DNA of 5,905 nt from assembly GCA_028866445.1 (NCBI GenBank), contig JAGWIE010000101.1, positions 1 through 5,905 on the forward strand, given 5' to 3'. Source of the stretch: Rhodospirillales bacterium (lineage in GTDB: Bacteria > Pseudomonadota > Alphaproteobacteria > Acetobacterales > Acetobacteraceae). Both the position numbers and the translations under genes were made by a program. Each line of letters begins with the position of its first letter. Within the stretch, counting starts at the first letter, position 1. The notes under the pieces were generated by a model. It was given only the letters and a program-made list of their open reading frames with translations. It was not told where the DNA came from and searched no databases. Below are positions 5,690 through 5,905 of the stretch, in pieces.

Positions 5690-5905
5690 AGCCGTAACCG
5701 CCATCCCCAGGGGCACGGCGCTGGCGCTGGTCGTTGCCGGGTTCGTTACCTTCGTAAATATGTGGTGCACCCAGGCCATTCTGCCGGTGCTCGCCAAAAC
5801 CCTGCACAGCTCGCCGGAAGCCACAGGCTATACCGTTACCGCCCCGCTCATCGCCACCGCCGCCATGGCACCTGTCATCGGCATGGTGTCAGACCGTTTC
5901 GGCCG
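5658..5905 (+). CDS. MFS transporter, N-terminal part only
   Basis: This is a major facilitator superfamily inner-membrane transporter, probably a proton-coupled drug or metabolite exporter of the DHA1/YnfM-like type. The window holds 82 codons from the ATG at 5658. A Ser-rich cytoplasmic start (MSSQSSSADSKAV) is followed by transmembrane helix 1 at about 18-40, a periplasmic loop (LAKTLHSSPEAT), helix 2 at about 57-77, and the loop 2-3 signature GMVSDRFGR at 75-83, which is MFS motif A with the conserved Gly, Asp and Arg residues. The remaining ten or so helices lie beyond the right edge. The start falls 32 bases inside the lipoprotein gene, with only a weak GCCGGG ahead of it, so translation is probably coupled to the upstream gene. 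No better in-frame start exists before helix 1. Substrate cannot be inferred from this piece. Confidence 0.88.
   Translation, partial: MSSQSSSADSKAVTAIPRGTALALVVAGFVTFVNMWCTQAILPVLAKTLHSSPEATGYTVTAPLIATAAMAPVIGMVSDRFG

Noticed and set aside
1..5905. Defence system, mobile element, CRISPR array or integration site.
   Set aside because: No transposase, integrase, nuclease, toxin-antitoxin pair, direct-repeat array or tRNA was seen; the genes look like ordinary chromosomal ones.

Overview
The window is GC-rich and tightly packed with bacterial chromosomal genes. Third-position GC is high, gaps are short, and the protein families are typical of Alphaproteobacteria. The CspA sequence, the ArsR-SRPBCC pair and the short polysaccharide-export lipoprotein would suit an acetic-acid-bacteria-like lineage (Acetobacteraceae/Rhodospirillales). 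That placement is an inference from protein style, not a database match. No rRNA, tRNA, CRISPR, insertion sequence or phage gene was seen.

Layout: (1) 1-1715, minus strand: the first ~571 residues of acetyl-CoA synthetase (acs); its C-terminus lies beyond the left edge. (2) 1716-1970: a 255-base divergent region holding the acs ribosome site and a long leader for the next gene. (3) 1971-2174, plus: a 67-aa cold-shock protein. (4) 2175-2816 (or 2831), minus: a FucA-like class II aldolase whose stop codon directly abuts the cold-shock stop codon. (5) 2832-2894: an AT-rich divergent promoter region with two copies of a GTTAAG-N6-CTTAAC-type palindrome. (6) 2895-4182, plus: an ArsR-family repressor without a metal site, overlapping by 8 bases a double-domain SRPBCC (AHSA1-type) protein. 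(7) 4160-5026, minus: an unrecognised exported six-cysteine protein whose 3' end overlaps the SRPBCC gene by 23 bases. (8) 5111-5689, plus: a short Wza-like polysaccharide-export lipoprotein. (9) 5658 to the right edge, plus: the N-terminal part of an MFS transporter, starting inside the lipoprotein gene.

How the genes work together: acs activates acetate to acetyl-CoA. The ArsR and SRPBCC genes form a translationally coupled operon. Its promoter (TTGACT-N16-TATAGT) is flanked and overlapped by both palindromes, which points to autorepression. The predicted transcription start falls at or within two bases of the ArsR ATG, so this mRNA is probably leaderless. The aldolase is divergent from the same control region and may be co-regulated. 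The lipoprotein and MFS genes look like a second coupled pair.

I found no convincing evidence of a wholly new multi-gene system. The most notable items are the doubled operator with leaderless start, the fusion of two SRPBCC domains, and the unclassified cysteine-rich exported protein.
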